Shown here in pieces: positions 29,376 through 39,102 of a stretch of DNA of 64,000 bases. Each line of letters begins with the position of its first letter. Position 1 is the first letter of the stretch. The stretch is taken from NCBI GenBank assembly GCA_900768845.1, contig CAAGEK010000020.1, positions 16,932 to 80,931 on the forward strand, in the 5' to 3' direction. This DNA comes from Alphaproteobacteria bacterium. Lineage in GTDB: Bacteria; Pseudomonadota; Alphaproteobacteria; CAAGCB01; CAG-977. The position numbers and the translations under genes are program-made. The notes below the pieces were generated by a model that was not told the DNA's origin, did not search any database, and was given only the letters and a program-made list of their open reading frames with translations.

Positions 29376-29517
29376 AAAACGCACCGCAAACCTTTTTTGA
29401 CGGGAGCGGAAGTTTTGTTTCAAACCGAAGCTGTTTTCCGCCGCGGACGCTTATGTATTCCGTTTTTGCCCGTTTTGTCTTATACTAAGGAAAACAGTGC
29501 CGGAATCGAAGTTTTAA

Positions 29518-30243
29518 ATGACAAAACAAGAACGGAAAAATATCGATTTCATATTTGAACAATGCCCCGAATTGTTGTCAACGGGCAGCAAAGAGCAGTA
29601 TGCCCGATATGTAAAAACCATATTTCCATCAAGCTCTACACATTCGATATTTTTTCACGGCGGCAGGAAAGGTATCGAAAAATTCATCGCCCCCTCGGAT
29701 AAGGACGCTTTTAAAAAGAACAAAGGCGTTCACAGCGGAACAAAAGATTACGGCATTTATTTCACTGCGGATAAATCTTTGGCGAAAAATTACGCGAAGG
29801 GACATCCGAAAAACAACCGCCGGATTTATGCGGTCGTGCTGAATATGCAAAATCCGCTTAAAACGGATGCGTGGTTCGCTTTGAACATCCGGCGGGCTTT
29901 AGGGGATAAAAGCGTGTTCAATCCGCAAAGCATCACACAGGACGATTACGACAGATTCATCGCCCCGCAAAATCACGACAGCGTTTTATGGCACGGAGAA
30001 AAAGGCGAGGCCGTCGTTTTCGATCCTGAACAGATTCATATTCTGGGATCCGGAAAAGACGTAAGAATGTTCGGAAAATGGGTTGAAATTCAAGAACGGC
30101 TTGCCGGAAAAAAACGCGAGGCGTTTTCCTTAAAACCGTTTTCTCCGAAAGAAACCGTGCAAGAAACGGCGCGTCCGGCGTGTCGGGACATCCCTTCTTC
30201 AAGCGTATTGAATCTGCTTCGCCGAAAAAGGCAAAACGGCTGA
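29518..30243 (+). CDS. Probable ADP-ribosyltransferase (ART-PolyVal-like)
   Basis: A 241-residue protein with no signal peptide or membrane segment. SIFFHGGRKGIEKF (about 43-56), DYGIYFTADKSLAKNYAKG (about 77-95), RIYAVVLNMQNPLKTD (about 102-117) and GEAVVFDPEQIHILGSG (about 162-178) have the order and spacing of ARTs found in polyvalent phage proteins and effectors: an H-bearing strand, the G-x-Y-F-T strand, and a late E/Q strand. The last 60 residues are basic and Pro/Ser-rich. It stands alone and is weakly supplied with a ribosome site. A toxin or secreted effector is likely by family; the target is unknown. Confidence 0.6.
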   Translation: MTKQERKNIDFIFEQCPELLSTGSKEQYARYVKTIFPSSSTHSIFFHGGRKGIEKFIAPSDKDAFKKNKGVHSGTKDYGIYFTADKSLAKNYAKGHPKNNRRIYAVVLNMQNPLKTDAWFALNIRRALGDKSVFNPQSITQDDYDRFIAPQNHDSVLWHGEKGEAVVFDPEQIHILGSGKDVRMFGKWVEIQERLAGKKREAFSLKPFSPKETVQETARPACRDIPSSSVLNLLRRKRQNG

Positions 30244-30362
30244 TTTTCGCGCCGCCATCCTTTTCAAAATCCGTTGTATCCTCAACGGCCAGTCGTCTAA
30301 AGCCGTTCCAATGGAACGCACCGGCATACCCCGTTTTTTCCCTTTATGCGCCTGTTTTTTTC

Positions 30363-30953
30363 TCAAATGCGGGCGCGCAATGCCGCTTGAATCGTGCCGT
30401 CGTCCAGATAATCCAATTCCCCTCCGACGGGAATCCCGCGGGCAAGGGATGAAATCTTCACGTTTTTCCCCTGCATCCGTTCGGAAATGTAATGTCCCGT
30501 CGTCTGACCGTCGACGGTGGCGGGCAAAGCCAAAATCAATTCGACGGATTCCATGGTGCGAATCCTGTTTTCCAAGACCTGCAAGTGCAAATCGTCCGGC
30601 CCCGTCCCTTCAATCGGCGACAACAGCCCGCCCAAAACGTGATACCTGCCGCGAAACGCCCCCGAACGTTCCATCGCCCACAAATCGGACACGTCGCGAA
30701 CAATGCAAATGACGTTTTCATCACGGCGGACGTCCGAACATATCGAACACGGATCGTATGTGTCCAAATTACCGCAAACGGAACACGTTTTTACGTTCGC
30801 CAACACGTCTTCCATTGCGGCGACCAGCGGAACCAAATGCGTTTCACGCTTTTTGATCAGATACAAAGCCGCACGGCGCGCCGAACGGGAACCGAGCCCC
30901 GGCAGTCGGGACAACAGCTTTATCAGCGTTTCAATTTCCGTGCCGCTCAACAC
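30363..30953 (-). CDS. recR: Recombination protein RecR
   Basis: A 196-residue RecFOR partner. The helix-hairpin-helix start (LIKLLSRLPGLGSRSARRAA), C4 zinc finger (CSVCGNLDTYDPCSIC) and Toprim domain (VICIVRDVSDLWAMERSGAF, RGIPVGGELDYLDDGTI) are intact. The start is GTG behind GGGGGCGA. It is the last gene of the dnaX-ybaB-recR operon and converges on the ADP-ribosyltransferase gene. Confidence 0.96.
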   Translation of the reverse strand: MLSGTEIETLIKLLSRLPGLGSRSARRAALYLIKKRETHLVPLVAAMEDVLANVKTCSVCGNLDTYDPCSICSDVRRDENVICIVRDVSDLWAMERSGAFRGRYHVLGGLLSPIEGTGPDDLHLQVLENRIRTMESVELILALPATVDGQTTGHYISERMQGKNVKISSLARGIPVGGELDYLDDGTIQAALRARI

Positions 30954-30965
30954 TCGCCCCCTTTG

Positions 30966-31265
30966 TTAAAAAGGCAGACCGAAACCGCCCGTCACGGACT
31001 TCATTTCCTCGCCCAGACGCTCTTCGGATTTTCCGCGTGCGTCGTTAAACGCGGCGACCAGCAAATCTTCCAGAACGCCGACGTCGTCCGTCAAAGAAGG
31101 ATCGATCGAAACTTTTTTCACAACGCCGCGACACGTCATGACAACCTGAACAAGTCCGCCGCCCGAATTTCCCGTCACCTCGATTTTTGCGGCTTCGTCC
31201 TGTTTGGACATTAAAACCTGTTGCATTTCCTTTGCTTTTTTCAACAGCTCGTTAAAATCGGGCAT
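30966..31265 (-). CDS. YbaB/EbfC family nucleoid-associated protein
   Basis: A 99-residue small DNA-binding protein. MPDFNELLKKAKEMQQVLMS and KVSIDPSLTDDVGVLEDLLV are family hallmarks. The start at 31265 has a perfect AGGAGG; longer frames run into dnaX. It lies between dnaX and recR as in most bacteria. Confidence 0.93.
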   Translation of the reverse strand: MPDFNELLKKAKEMQQVLMSKQDEAAKIEVTGNSGGGLVQVVMTCRGVVKKVSIDPSLTDDVGVLEDLLVAAFNDARGKSEERLGEEMKSVTGGFGLPF

Positions 31266-31266
31266 T

Positions 31267-32988
31267 TCATTCCTCCTCATCGTGTAAAACCGGCATATCA
31301 CCGTCATCCGCTTCGGGCAAATCGACTTCGATACCCTTTTGCAAGCGGATCGTGTCAATGCGCGCCGCCGGAAAAGTTTTGATCACCGCCGTAACCAAAG
31401 GATGCACCGACAGGGCTTTCCTTAAATTCTCTTCATTTTTTTTGGCTTCCTGCACCAAAGTCATTCCGCCGGCACGGTTGACGACGGAAACCACCCAGCG
31501 TCTTCCCGTCCATTCCGAAAGCTTTTCCGTCAGTTCGCCCGCCAAATTCGCAGGAGCCTTTTCCAGCGGATAAAAATCGATGCGGCCGAATTCGAAATGA
31601 ACGATACTGACATAGTTTTCCAAATTGAACGCCAGCATCATCTCGTTTTGCTTATACGCATACGCGACGACATCCGCCAAAGAATTCAAACGGGGCTGGC
31701 TTTTGGAAACGGCCGGCGACGGGACGGACAACCCGCCCGCGGCGGCGCGGATCCCGCTCCAATCGGATTGCGCCGGCGCGCCGGAAGACGATGCGGGGGA
31801 AGAAGACGGAAGCGACGCCGGCATTTTTCCCGAACGCAACGATCCGACAACCTCCGCCGGCGAAGGCAGATCCGCCGCATACGCCAGACGGATCAGCAAC
31901 ATTTCCGCGGCCTGCTTTGCGGAAGGGGCGGTCTGCGTTTCGGAAACGCCCTTTAACAGCATTTGCCATGTACGGGTCAAAACCGGCATTGACAGCTTTT
32001 TTGAAAGCTCCGCCCCGCGCTCCCTTTCGGAAGCGGCCATTGACGGGTCGTCCGCCAGTTCGGGGGCGATTTTCGTCCGCGTCAGCCAATGCGTCAAATC
32101 CAGCAAATCCTGCAAAACGACCAAAGGATCGGCTCCCGACGCATACTGTGCGCCGAATTGTTCCAACGCCGCCTTGATGTCGCCCTGCATCACCCGTTCA
32201 AACAAATCGAATATGGCGGCGCGGTCGGCCAGACCGATCATCGCACGCACGAATTCCGCCGTCACGTTGCCGCCGCCGTGCGCAATCGCCTGATCCAACA
32301 AAGACAAACCGTCGCGCACGGAACCGTCCGCGGCTCGCGCAATCAAACGCAAAGCCTCCTCTTCGGCCTGCAACCCCTCTTTTTCAATGATGCCGGCGAA
32401 ATGGGCTGCCAGCTCGTCAACTTCGACGCGGCGCAGGTCGAAACGCTGGCAACGCGACAGAACCGTCGTCGGCACTTTACGGATTTCCGTCGTCGCAAAA
32501 ATGAATTTGACGCGTTCGGGCGGTTCTTCCAACGTTTTCAAAAGCGCGTTGAACGCCTGCTTCGTCAACATATGGACTTCGTCGATGATGTAGATTTTAA
32601 AACGGGCGGACGTCGGGTTGTAACGCGTCGTTTCAATGATTTCGCGCACATTGTCAACACCCGTGTTGGACGCCGCGTCGATTTCAATGACGTCGACATG
32701 GCGGTCTTCCGCAATCGCCCTGCAATGTTCGCAAACGCCGCACGGCTCGGTCGTCATGCCGCCTTTTCCGTCCGGACCGACACAGTTCAACGCACGGGCG
32801 ATGATACGCGCCGAAGTCGTTTTGCCCACGCCGCGAATGCCGGTCAGGATGTATGCTTGAGCCAAACGTCCGGTGTCAATCGCATTTTTCAACGTCCTGA
32901 CAAGGGCTTCCTGACCGATCAGGTCGGCAAAGGTCGTCGGACGGTATTTCCGCGCCAACACGCGGTATTTCTTATCGGTATCGGTCAT
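31267..32988 (-). CDS. dnaX: DNA polymerase III subunit gamma/tau
   Basis: A 573-residue clamp-loader ATPase. YRPTTFADLIGQEALVRTL, Walker A GIRGVGKTTSARI, the four-Cys zinc module (CVGPDG...CGVCEHC), Walker B YIIDEVHML, and SRC (sensor 1 region) are present. A Pro/Ser-rich linker (about 385-420) precedes the tau C-terminal region. No strong ribosome site is visible before the ATG. The next gene begins 2 bp after the stop. The SRP RNA gene lies just upstream, same strand. Confidence 0.96.
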   Translation of the reverse strand: MTDTDKKYRVLARKYRPTTFADLIGQEALVRTLKNAIDTGRLAQAYILTGIRGVGKTTSARIIARALNCVGPDGKGGMTTEPCGVCEHCRAIAEDRHVDVIEIDAASNTGVDNVREIIETTRYNPTSARFKIYIIDEVHMLTKQAFNALLKTLEEPPERVKFIFATTEIRKVPTTVLSRCQRFDLRRVEVDELAAHFAGIIEKEGLQAEEEALRLIARAADGSVRDGLSLLDQAIAHGGGNVTAEFVRAMIGLADRAAIFDLFERVMQGDIKAALEQFGAQYASGADPLVVLQDLLDLTHWLTRTKIAPELADDPSMAASERERGAELSKKLSMPVLTRTWQMLLKGVSETQTAPSAKQAAEMLLIRLAYAADLPSPAEVVGSLRSGKMPASLPSSSPASSSGAPAQSDWSGIRAAAGGLSVPSPAVSKSQPRLNSLADVVAYAYKQNEMMLAFNLENYVSIVHFEFGRIDFYPLEKAPANLAGELTEKLSEWTGRRWVVSVVNRAGGMTLVQEAKKNEENLRKALSVHPLVTAVIKTFPAARIDTIRLQKGIEVDLPEADDGDMPVLHDEEE

Positions 32989-33029
32989 TTTTTTTCAAAC
33001 GCGGGGCTTTATGCGGAAATAAAATAAAA

Positions 33030-33120
33030 AGGAAACCGGATGACGACCCGTTCCGAACCGTTACGGCTGCTTTCTTCCGAACCTGACCGGATTGGCGGCG
33101 GGAACGCCCGCTCCGATTTC
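33030..33120 (-). ncRNA. ffs: Signal recognition particle RNA (small, bacterial type)
   Basis: On the minus strand GGTCAGGTTCGGAAGAAAGC and the following AGCCG are the universal SRP helix 8 core. Outer helices also pair: ATCGGA with TCCGGT, and GTTCC with GGAAC. A T-rich stretch follows the 3' end. Position upstream of dnaX is common. The ends are estimated from pairing and may be off by several bases. Confidence 0.9.
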
Positions 33121-33130
33121 CCGTCTTTTA

Positions 33131-33158
33131 TTTATATTTATTTTGTACGGTTTGGCAA
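33131..33158 (-). promoter_or_regulatory. Promoter of ffs
   Basis: On the minus strand TTGCCA (33158-33153) and TATAAA (33136-33131) with a 16-bp spacer, placing the start a few bases before the predicted SRP RNA 5' end. Confidence 0.65.
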
Positions 33159-33291
33159 GAAGAACTTTGCAGACTTAAAAAAAAGACTCCGAAACGCACG
33201 GCATTCCGCCGTTTTTTCATCAACGCTTGACATTTGCGCCAAGTTCTGTTTTTCCTGTTTCACAATTCAATTTCTTGGAGATGCAAACAGT

Positions 33292-34233
33292 ATGGCTCAA
33301 GCTATCGTTTTCCCCGGACAGGGGTCTCAGGCCGTCGGAATGGGCAAGGAACTGGCAGACGCGTTCACAATCGCCCGCGAAGTCTTTTTGGAAGTCGACG
33401 ACGCCCTTTCTCAGAATTTAAGCAAACTGATGTTCGACGGCCCCGCCGAAGAATTGCAGCTGACCGAAAACGCCCAGCCCGCTTTGATGGCCGTCAGCAT
33501 GGCGGTCGTCCGCATTCTTCAGCACGAAGGAAAAATCGTTCTGGCCGACAGGTTCGCTTTCGGCGCGGGACATTCCTTGGGCGAATATTCCGCTTTGTGC
33601 GCGGCCGGAGCGTTTGACGTAACGACGGCCGCCCGTTTGCTCAGAACCCGCGGACAGGCCATGCAAAAAGCCGTTCCCGTCGGACAGGGCGGCATGGCGG
33701 CTTTAATCGGCGTCGACCTGCCTTTGGCTCAGGAAATCGCGGAACAAGCCGCTCGGGGCGACGTTTGCGTCGCGGCGAACGACAACGCCCCCGGACAGGT
33801 CGTCATCAGCGGCACGGCGGCGGCGATCGACCGCGCCGTTGAAATCGCCGCGGCAAAAGGCGTTAAACGCGCCGTCAAACTGGCCGTCAGCGCGCCGTTC
33901 CACAGCCCGTTGATGCAACCCGCCGCCGATGCGATGGCCGAAGCGTTGGCCGGCGTCGAAATTCACGCCCCCCGCTTCCCGATTATCGCAAACGTAACGG
34001 CGGCTCCCGTTTCCGATCCGGAGGAAATCCGCCGTTTGCTGGTGGCTCAGGTCACGGGATCCGTCCGTTGGCGCGAAAGCATGCTGTATTTGCAATCGCA
34101 GGGCGTCGATACGCTGGTTGAAGCCGGTTCGGGCAAAGTCCTGACGGGCATGGCGAAGCGCATCCACCCAGAATTGAAGGGAATCGCCTTAAATTCCGTC
34201 GCGGATATTGAAGAATATCTGAAAACGAACTAA
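33292..34233 (+). CDS. fabD: Malonyl-CoA:ACP transacylase
   Basis: A 313-residue enzyme moving malonyl groups to ACP. MAQAIVFPGQGSQ is the canonical start, and the nucleophile lies in GHSLGEYSA. APFHSPLM carries the second catalytic His. A longer in-frame start at 33040 is excluded because that stretch is the SRP gene region. It begins the fabD-fabG-acpP-fabF-mltG group. Confidence 0.96.
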   Translation: MAQAIVFPGQGSQAVGMGKELADAFTIAREVFLEVDDALSQNLSKLMFDGPAEELQLTENAQPALMAVSMAVVRILQHEGKIVLADRFAFGAGHSLGEYSALCAAGAFDVTTAARLLRTRGQAMQKAVPVGQGGMAALIGVDLPLAQEIAEQAARGDVCVAANDNAPGQVVISGTAAAIDRAVEIAAAKGVKRAVKLAVSAPFHSPLMQPAADAMAEALAGVEIHAPRFPIIANVTAAPVSDPEEIRRLLVAQVTGSVRWRESMLYLQSQGVDTLVEAGSGKVLTGMAKRIHPELKGIALNSVADIEEYLKTN

Positions 34234-34275
34234 AATCCGTTCCCGCAACTTCAAACTTATTAAGGAAACACGTTA

Positions 34276-35013
34276 ATGTTGGATTTCACAGGTAAATGCG
34301 CTCTGGTCACCGGAGCGACGGGCGGTATCGGCCGCGTGGTCGTCAAAACGTTGCATGACAACGGCGCGACGGTCATTCTGACCGATATGAATCAGGAAGC
34401 GTTGGACGCTTTCGCCGCCGAATTGAAAGAAAGGGTTTTCGCTTTTTCCTGCAATTTGAGCGATCCTTCCGATATAGACGCTCTGATCGCCAAGTCGGAA
34501 AAAGCCGCCGGAGCCATTGACATTCTGATCAACAACGCCGGATTGACCAAAGACAATCTGTTCATGCGCATGAAGGACGAAGATTGGGATTTGGTTTTGA
34601 AAGTCAACTTGACCGCGGGATTCCGTCTGGCTCGCGCCGCCATCAAAGGCATGATGAAACGCCGTTACGGCCGTATCGTCAGCATGGCTTCGATCGTCGG
34701 CGTCACGGGCAACCCCGGACAGGCGAACTATTCGGCTTCCAAAGCGGGCTTGATCGCCATGACGAAATGTCTGGCCGCCGAAGTCGCATCACGCGGCATT
34801 ACGGCGAACTGCGTCGCCCCGGGCTTTATCAAAACGGCCATGACGGACGCTTTGCCCGAAGAAGCGAAGGAAAAATTAACCCGCAACATTCCGATGGCTC
34901 GCCTCGGCCTGCCTCAGGACGTTGCAAACGCCGTCGCTTTTCTGGCCAGCGACGAAGCATCGTACATCACCGGTCAAACCATTCATGTGAACGGCGGTAT
35001 GGCGATGATTTAA
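34276..35013 (+). CDS. fabG: 3-oxoacyl-ACP reductase
   Basis: A 245-residue SDR of fatty-acid elongation using NADPH. TGATGGIG (cofactor), NNAG, the catalytic Ser in SMASIVG and YSASKAG are all present. AAGGAAAC precedes the ATG. It ends in GQTIHVNGGMAMI, the normal FabG end. Confidence 0.96.
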   Translation: MLDFTGKCALVTGATGGIGRVVVKTLHDNGATVILTDMNQEALDAFAAELKERVFAFSCNLSDPSDIDALIAKSEKAAGAIDILINNAGLTKDNLFMRMKDEDWDLVLKVNLTAGFRLARAAIKGMMKRRYGRIVSMASIVGVTGNPGQANYSASKAGLIAMTKCLAAEVASRGITANCVAPGFIKTAMTDALPEEAKEKLTRNIPMARLGLPQDVANAVAFLASDEASYITGQTIHVNGGMAMI

Positions 35014-35183
35014 CGGCGTTCTTTCCCCGAAAGGGAAAAATACCGTCAAAAACAATCCCTTTTTTTGCAAAATCCGACTTCTAAGACTGGAAAAAGCAAA
35101 AAAAGCGTGATATAGAATAAACTTTCTTGAGGTGGGAAAACCCTGCGGGGTCGGAACACTTTAGTTTAACAGAGGAACACAAA

Positions 35184-35417
35184 ATGAGTGATATTGCCGA
35201 ACGCGTAAAGAAAATTGTCATCGAACACTTGGGCGTCGAACCCGCCAAGGTTACGGACAGCTCCAGCTTCATCGACGATCTGGGTGCCGACAGCCTTGAC
35301 ACCGTCGAACTGGTCATGGCGTTTGAAGAAGAATTCTCCGTCGAAATCCCCGACGATGCCGCGGAAAAGATTCTGACGGTTCAGGATGCAATCGACTACA
35401 TCAGCAAGCATTCTTAA
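35184..35417 (+). CDS. acpP: Acyl carrier protein
   Basis: A 77-residue acidic protein. The phosphopantetheine serine is in [14 protein letters not shown]. The ATG at 35184 has AGAGGAA upstream; an in-frame extension to 35127 has no site. It lies between fabG and fabF as expected. Confidence 0.97.
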   Translation: MSDIAERVKKIVIEHLGVEPAKVTDSSSFIDDLGADSLDTVELVMAFEEEFSVEIPDDAAEKILTVQDAIDYISKHS

Positions 35418-35515
35418 TATTTCCGTTTCCGTGCCGGTTTCCCGAATTCGGGGAATCGGCACTTCTTCAATCTAAAAGCGATAAAACCGCTTTTATACAC
35501 ATCTGAGGTCGAGTT

Positions 35516-36778
35516 ATGAGAAGAGTCGTCGTTACAGGTATCGGAATGCTTTCGCCAATGGGGCGCGGCGTGGACGTAACATGGCAGGGGATTATCAACG
35601 GGAAATCCGCCATTCGTCCCGTTGACCGTTATGACGTTTCACAGTCGACGGCAAAAATCGCCGGACAGGTTCCCTTTGGCAAAGGCATTGCCGGACTTTT
35701 CGATCCCGACGAAGTTTTGCCGCCCAAGGAACAACGCCGCGTTGATCCGTTCATTTTGTACGGCTTGTGCGCCGGAACGGACGCCGTTGAAGATTCGGGA
35801 TGGAAACCGGAAACCGACGAAGACCGTTTCCGCACCGGCGTCATGATCGGCGCGGGCATCGGCGGTCTGACCTCCATTTCCGACAGCGCGGTTACGTTGA
35901 AAGAAGGCGGGCCGCGCAAAATCAGCCCCTTCTTCATTCCGTCCTGTCTGATCAACCTGATTTCCGGACAATTGTCGATCAAGTACGGTTTTTACGGTCC
36001 GAACCATTCCGTCGTCACGGCTTGCGCGACGGGGACGCACGCCATCGGCGACGCCGCCCGCCTGATCATGTGGGGTGACGCCGACGTTATGGTCGCCGGC
36101 GGCGCGGAAGCCGCGGTGCATCCGCTGGCCATGGCGGGATTCGCCCAAGCCAAGGCCTTGTCGACGCATTACAACGACACTCCGGAAAAAGCGTCCCGCC
36201 CGTGGGACAAAGGTCATGACGGCTTTGTCATGGGCGAAGGTGCGGGCGTCGTCGTTTTGGAAGAATACGAACACGCCAAGGCACGCGGTGCGAAAATTTA
36301 CGGCGAAGTCATCGGATACGGGTTATCCGGCGACGGATATCACGTCACGGCTCCGGCCGCAGACAGCCGCGGTTCCAAACACGCGATGAAAATGGCGTTG
36401 AAAAACGCGCAAATCAATCCCGAAGAAATCGATTACATCAACGCGCACGGAACGTCCACGCCCGTCGGCGACGGACTGGAAGCCAACGCCGTCAAAGCGA
36501 TTTTCGGCGATCACGCGTCGAAACTGGCCATGTCTTCAACGAAATCCAGCATCGGCCACCTGTTGGGTGCGGCCGGCGCGGTCGAAGCCATCTTTTGCAT
36601 CAAAGCGTTGCAAGACGGTATCCTGCCTCCGACATTGAACTTGGAAGATCCCGTCGAAGAAGCCGCGGGTCTGGATTTGGTTCCCTTGAAGGCCAAAGAA
36701 CGCAAGCTGAAAACCGTTATGTCCAATTCGTTCGGTTTCGGCGGAACGAACGCTTCTTTGATCCTCAGAGCCGTTTGA
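35516..36778 (+). CDS. fabF: 3-oxoacyl-ACP synthase II
   Basis: A 420-residue condensing enzyme. The catalytic Cys is in VTACATGTHAIGDA, with histidines in NAHGTSTPVGD and SSIGHLLGAAGA. SNSFGFGGTNASL closes the active site. TGAGGTCGAG precedes the ATG. mltG follows after 10 bp. Confidence 0.96.
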   Translation: MRRVVVTGIGMLSPMGRGVDVTWQGIINGKSAIRPVDRYDVSQSTAKIAGQVPFGKGIAGLFDPDEVLPPKEQRRVDPFILYGLCAGTDAVEDSGWKPETDEDRFRTGVMIGAGIGGLTSISDSAVTLKEGGPRKISPFFIPSCLINLISGQLSIKYGFYGPNHSVVTACATGTHAIGDAARLIMWGDADVMVAGGAEAAVHPLAMAGFAQAKALSTHYNDTPEKASRPWDKGHDGFVMGEGAGVVVLEEYEHAKARGAKIYGEVIGYGLSGDGYHVTAPAADSRGSKHAMKMALKNAQINPEEIDYINAHGTSTPVGDGLEANAVKAIFGDHASKLAMSSTKSSIGHLLGAAGAVEAIFCIKALQDGILPPTLNLEDPVEEAAGLDLVPLKAKERKLKTVMSNSFGFGGTNASLILRAV

Positions 36779-36788
36779 GGCTTCGGCA

Positions 36789-38321
36789 ATGGCCGGACGC
36801 CGCCCTGTTTTAACGCTTCTTCTGCTGTTGGCGATTTGCCTCAGCGGTGGAAGCGTTTTCAGTTTTTACGGTTTGTTGTACGAGCAAAACAAAAAGCTGG
36901 AACCGACGGTTATTTTGGTCGAAAAAGGCGTTTCAATGGGTGAAATCGCCGGCCAGTTGAAAAAAGACGAGCTGATTAAAAGCGTTTCCGTTTTCAAGGT
37001 CGCCGCACGGCTGTCGGGGAAATCGACACGTCTGCGCGCCGGAGAATACCGGATTCCTCCGCGTGCCAGCACAAAAATGATTTTGGACATTCTGGTCAAC
37101 GGTCAAAACGTCGTCCGGCGCATAACCGTGCCCGAAGGAAAAACCAGCGCGCAAATATTCGATTTGCTGTTGCAAACGGCGGGACTGACGGGCGATTTGC
37201 CTCCCGTTCCGCCGAACGGTACGCTGTTACCCGAAACATACACTTTTTCTTACGGTGTTCCGCGCACGGTCATTTTGCAAAGAATGCGCGAAAGCATGAC
37301 AAAAACCGTTGACGACCTGTGGCCGTACCGCGACCCCGACTTGCCTTATACGACAAAAAACGAAGCGTTGACGCTGGCTTCCATCGTCGAAAAGGAAACA
37401 TCCGTTCCCGAAGAACGTCCCCGTATCGCCGGCGTTTTCATCAACAGGTTGAAACAGGGAATGCGTTTGCAAACGGATCCGACCGTCATTTACGCAATCA
37501 CGGACGGCACGATGGATCTCAGCCGCCGCCTGACACACGCCGATTTGCGTGTCGACCACCCGTTCAACACCTATACGCGCAAAGGGTTGCCTCCCGCGCC
37601 GATCTGCAATCCGGGGAGGGATTCGATTCTAGCGGTTTTAAAGCCGGCGAAGACGGATGAAATCTATTTTGTCGCCGACGGAACGGGCGGGCATACCTTT
37701 TCCAAAACCTTTGCCCAGCATAAACGCAACATCGCGGCATGGAAACGGGCGCGAAGGAAAAAACGTCTGGCTTTCAAACAACAGGCAAACAAAAAAAACA
37801 TATCCAAACCGTCTTTGAAAAAAGCTTCCGCTTCGCACCCCGCGCCGGCAAAAGGGCAAACGTCGCCGCAAAACGACACGGTCGCCATAAACTCGATTGA
37901 CGAAGCGACGGCCATCGCCCTTGATCCTTCGGAAGTTTCGGCGAATCTGATGGAAGACCTGATCAAAGACGATCCGGCGGAAAAGGCCGTTCCGGAAAAA
38001 GCGAAAAAAGAACGGAAAGCGAAACCTGAAAAAGCGACGGCAAAATCCAAACAGGAAACCAAACGGAAAGACGCCGTTTCCAAACCGGACGGAACCGCAT
38101 CGAAACCGAAATCAAAAACCGAAGCGGCCGTGAAATCGAAGTCTGCGGCAAAAGCGGCGAAACCCGCAACAAAAGCCAAACCCGTACCGGCGGAAAAGAA
38201 AGCGCAAAGTCCCGCCGCCGTGCCCCAAACGCCTGAAAATGCCGCGAAAAACAAACCGGCCGCCGCGAAAAAGCCTGCTTCCGCCCTGACAAAAGCCCCT
38301 CAAAAAGAAAAGCCTAATTGA
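36789..38321 (+). CDS. mltG: Endolytic transglycosylase MltG with long Lys/Ala tail
   Basis: A 510-residue inner-membrane protein that cuts nascent glycan strands and ends them. One N-terminal membrane helix (about 6-24), a LysM-like region, then YceG domain with the catalytic Glu in LASIVEKETSVPEERP, FINRLKQGMRLQTDPTVIY and NTYTRKGLPPAPICNPG. Typical MltG ends near residue 340. Here about 170 further residues are Lys/Ala/Pro-rich and disordered (KAKPVPAEKKAQSPAAVPQ). The tail keeps frame and stop and must be translated. Confidence 0.93.
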   Translation: MAGRRPVLTLLLLLAICLSGGSVFSFYGLLYEQNKKLEPTVILVEKGVSMGEIAGQLKKDELIKSVSVFKVAARLSGKSTRLRAGEYRIPPRASTKMILDILVNGQNVVRRITVPEGKTSAQIFDLLLQTAGLTGDLPPVPPNGTLLPETYTFSYGVPRTVILQRMRESMTKTVDDLWPYRDPDLPYTTKNEALTLASIVEKETSVPEERPRIAGVFINRLKQGMRLQTDPTVIYAITDGTMDLSRRLTHADLRVDHPFNTYTRKGLPPAPICNPGRDSILAVLKPAKTDEIYFVADGTGGHTFSKTFAQHKRNIAAWKRARRKKRLAFKQQANKKNISKPSLKKASASHPAPAKGQTSPQNDTVAINSIDEATAIALDPSEVSANLMEDLIKDDPAEKAVPEKAKKERKAKPEKATAKSKQETKRKDAVSKPDGTASKPKSKTEAAVKSKSAAKAAKPATKAKPVPAEKKAQSPAAVPQTPENAAKNKPAAAKKPASALTKAPQKEKPN

Positions 38322-38343
38322 TTTTTCGGGAGGTATTCCGGAT

Positions 38344-39081
38344 ATGCGCCTGTTTTCACTTTTTTTCAGCCTGCTGTTTGCCTCTCCCGTTTTCGCGGAT
38401 TTTGACGCGGGATTAAAAGCCTATAAAAACGGCGATTACGAACAAGCGTTTAAAGAATGGCAGGTTTCCGCCGATTCGGGGGACTTGGCCTCTCAACGCA
38501 ATCTGGGGCATTTATACCGTTTGGGCAAAGGCGTCCAACAGGATTTGACTCAGGCGGCTTTCTGGTATTACACCGCGGCGAAAGGCGGTTCCGATTCGGC
38601 TCAGTATAATTTGGGGGTTATGTACCTGCGCGGAGAAGGCATTCCCCGCAATGAAGAGGAAGGCGTTTTATGGTTGGAGCGCGCCGCCGAACAAAACAAC
38701 ACGAAGGCCGTGCAAAAACTGAAACATATGAAAACGGACGCCGGATACGAACCGCCCGATGAAGAAGAGTTGTTCCGACCCGTCAAATCGCCGAAAAAAC
38801 AGCCTTTGCCCGTTAAAATGACGACCGTTTCCAAAAAGGAACCGCCCCTTTATGCGCATTTGGCTTCTTATTTCGACCAATCCGCTTTGGAAAAGGGATG
38901 GAACGAATTGAAAACGCTTCATCCGGATCTGGCACGCTTCAAAACGGTTGAAACGCGTGTCCGATTGCCGGAAAAGGGGCTTTACATCCGTTTGTACGTC
39001 AAAGGCAAACCGGACGAAATCCGCAAAATATGCGAAGAATTGAACGCCGCAAAGCAATATTGTCTGGTCAGTTATCCCTGA
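38344..39081 (+). CDS. Periplasmic Sel1-repeat protein with SPOR-like end
   Basis: A 245-residue exported protein (signal peptide about 1-18). Sel1-like repeats cover about 20-135 (LGHLYRLGKGVQQDLTQAAFW, LGVMYLRGEGIPRNEEEGV). The last 75 residues (YAHLASYFDQSALEKGWNEL to NAAKQYCLVSYP) look like a SPOR domain, which binds denuded glycan at division sites. A GGGAGG site precedes the ATG. Neighbouring mltG fits a cell-wall role. Confidence 0.75.
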   Translation: MRLFSLFFSLLFASPVFADFDAGLKAYKNGDYEQAFKEWQVSADSGDLASQRNLGHLYRLGKGVQQDLTQAAFWYYTAAKGGSDSAQYNLGVMYLRGEGIPRNEEEGVLWLERAAEQNNTKAVQKLKHMKTDAGYEPPDEEELFRPVKSPKKQPLPVKMTTVSKKEPPLYAHLASYFDQSALEKGWNELKTLHPDLARFKTVETRVRLPEKGLYIRLYVKGKPDEIRKICEELNAAKQYCLVSYP

Positions 39082-39090
39082 AACCGCCGG

Positions 39091-39102
39091 AAGTGCTTTT
39101 TT
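39091..39102. repeat. Left copy of 12-bp target-site duplication
   Basis: AAGTGCTTTTTT occurs here and again at 40161-40172, exactly flanking the decayed insertion sequence. Confidence 0.7.

Noticed and set aside
33040..33291. N-terminal extension of FabD
   Set aside because: The stretch is the SRP RNA gene and its promoter on the other strand; FabD starts at MAQAIVFPGQ.
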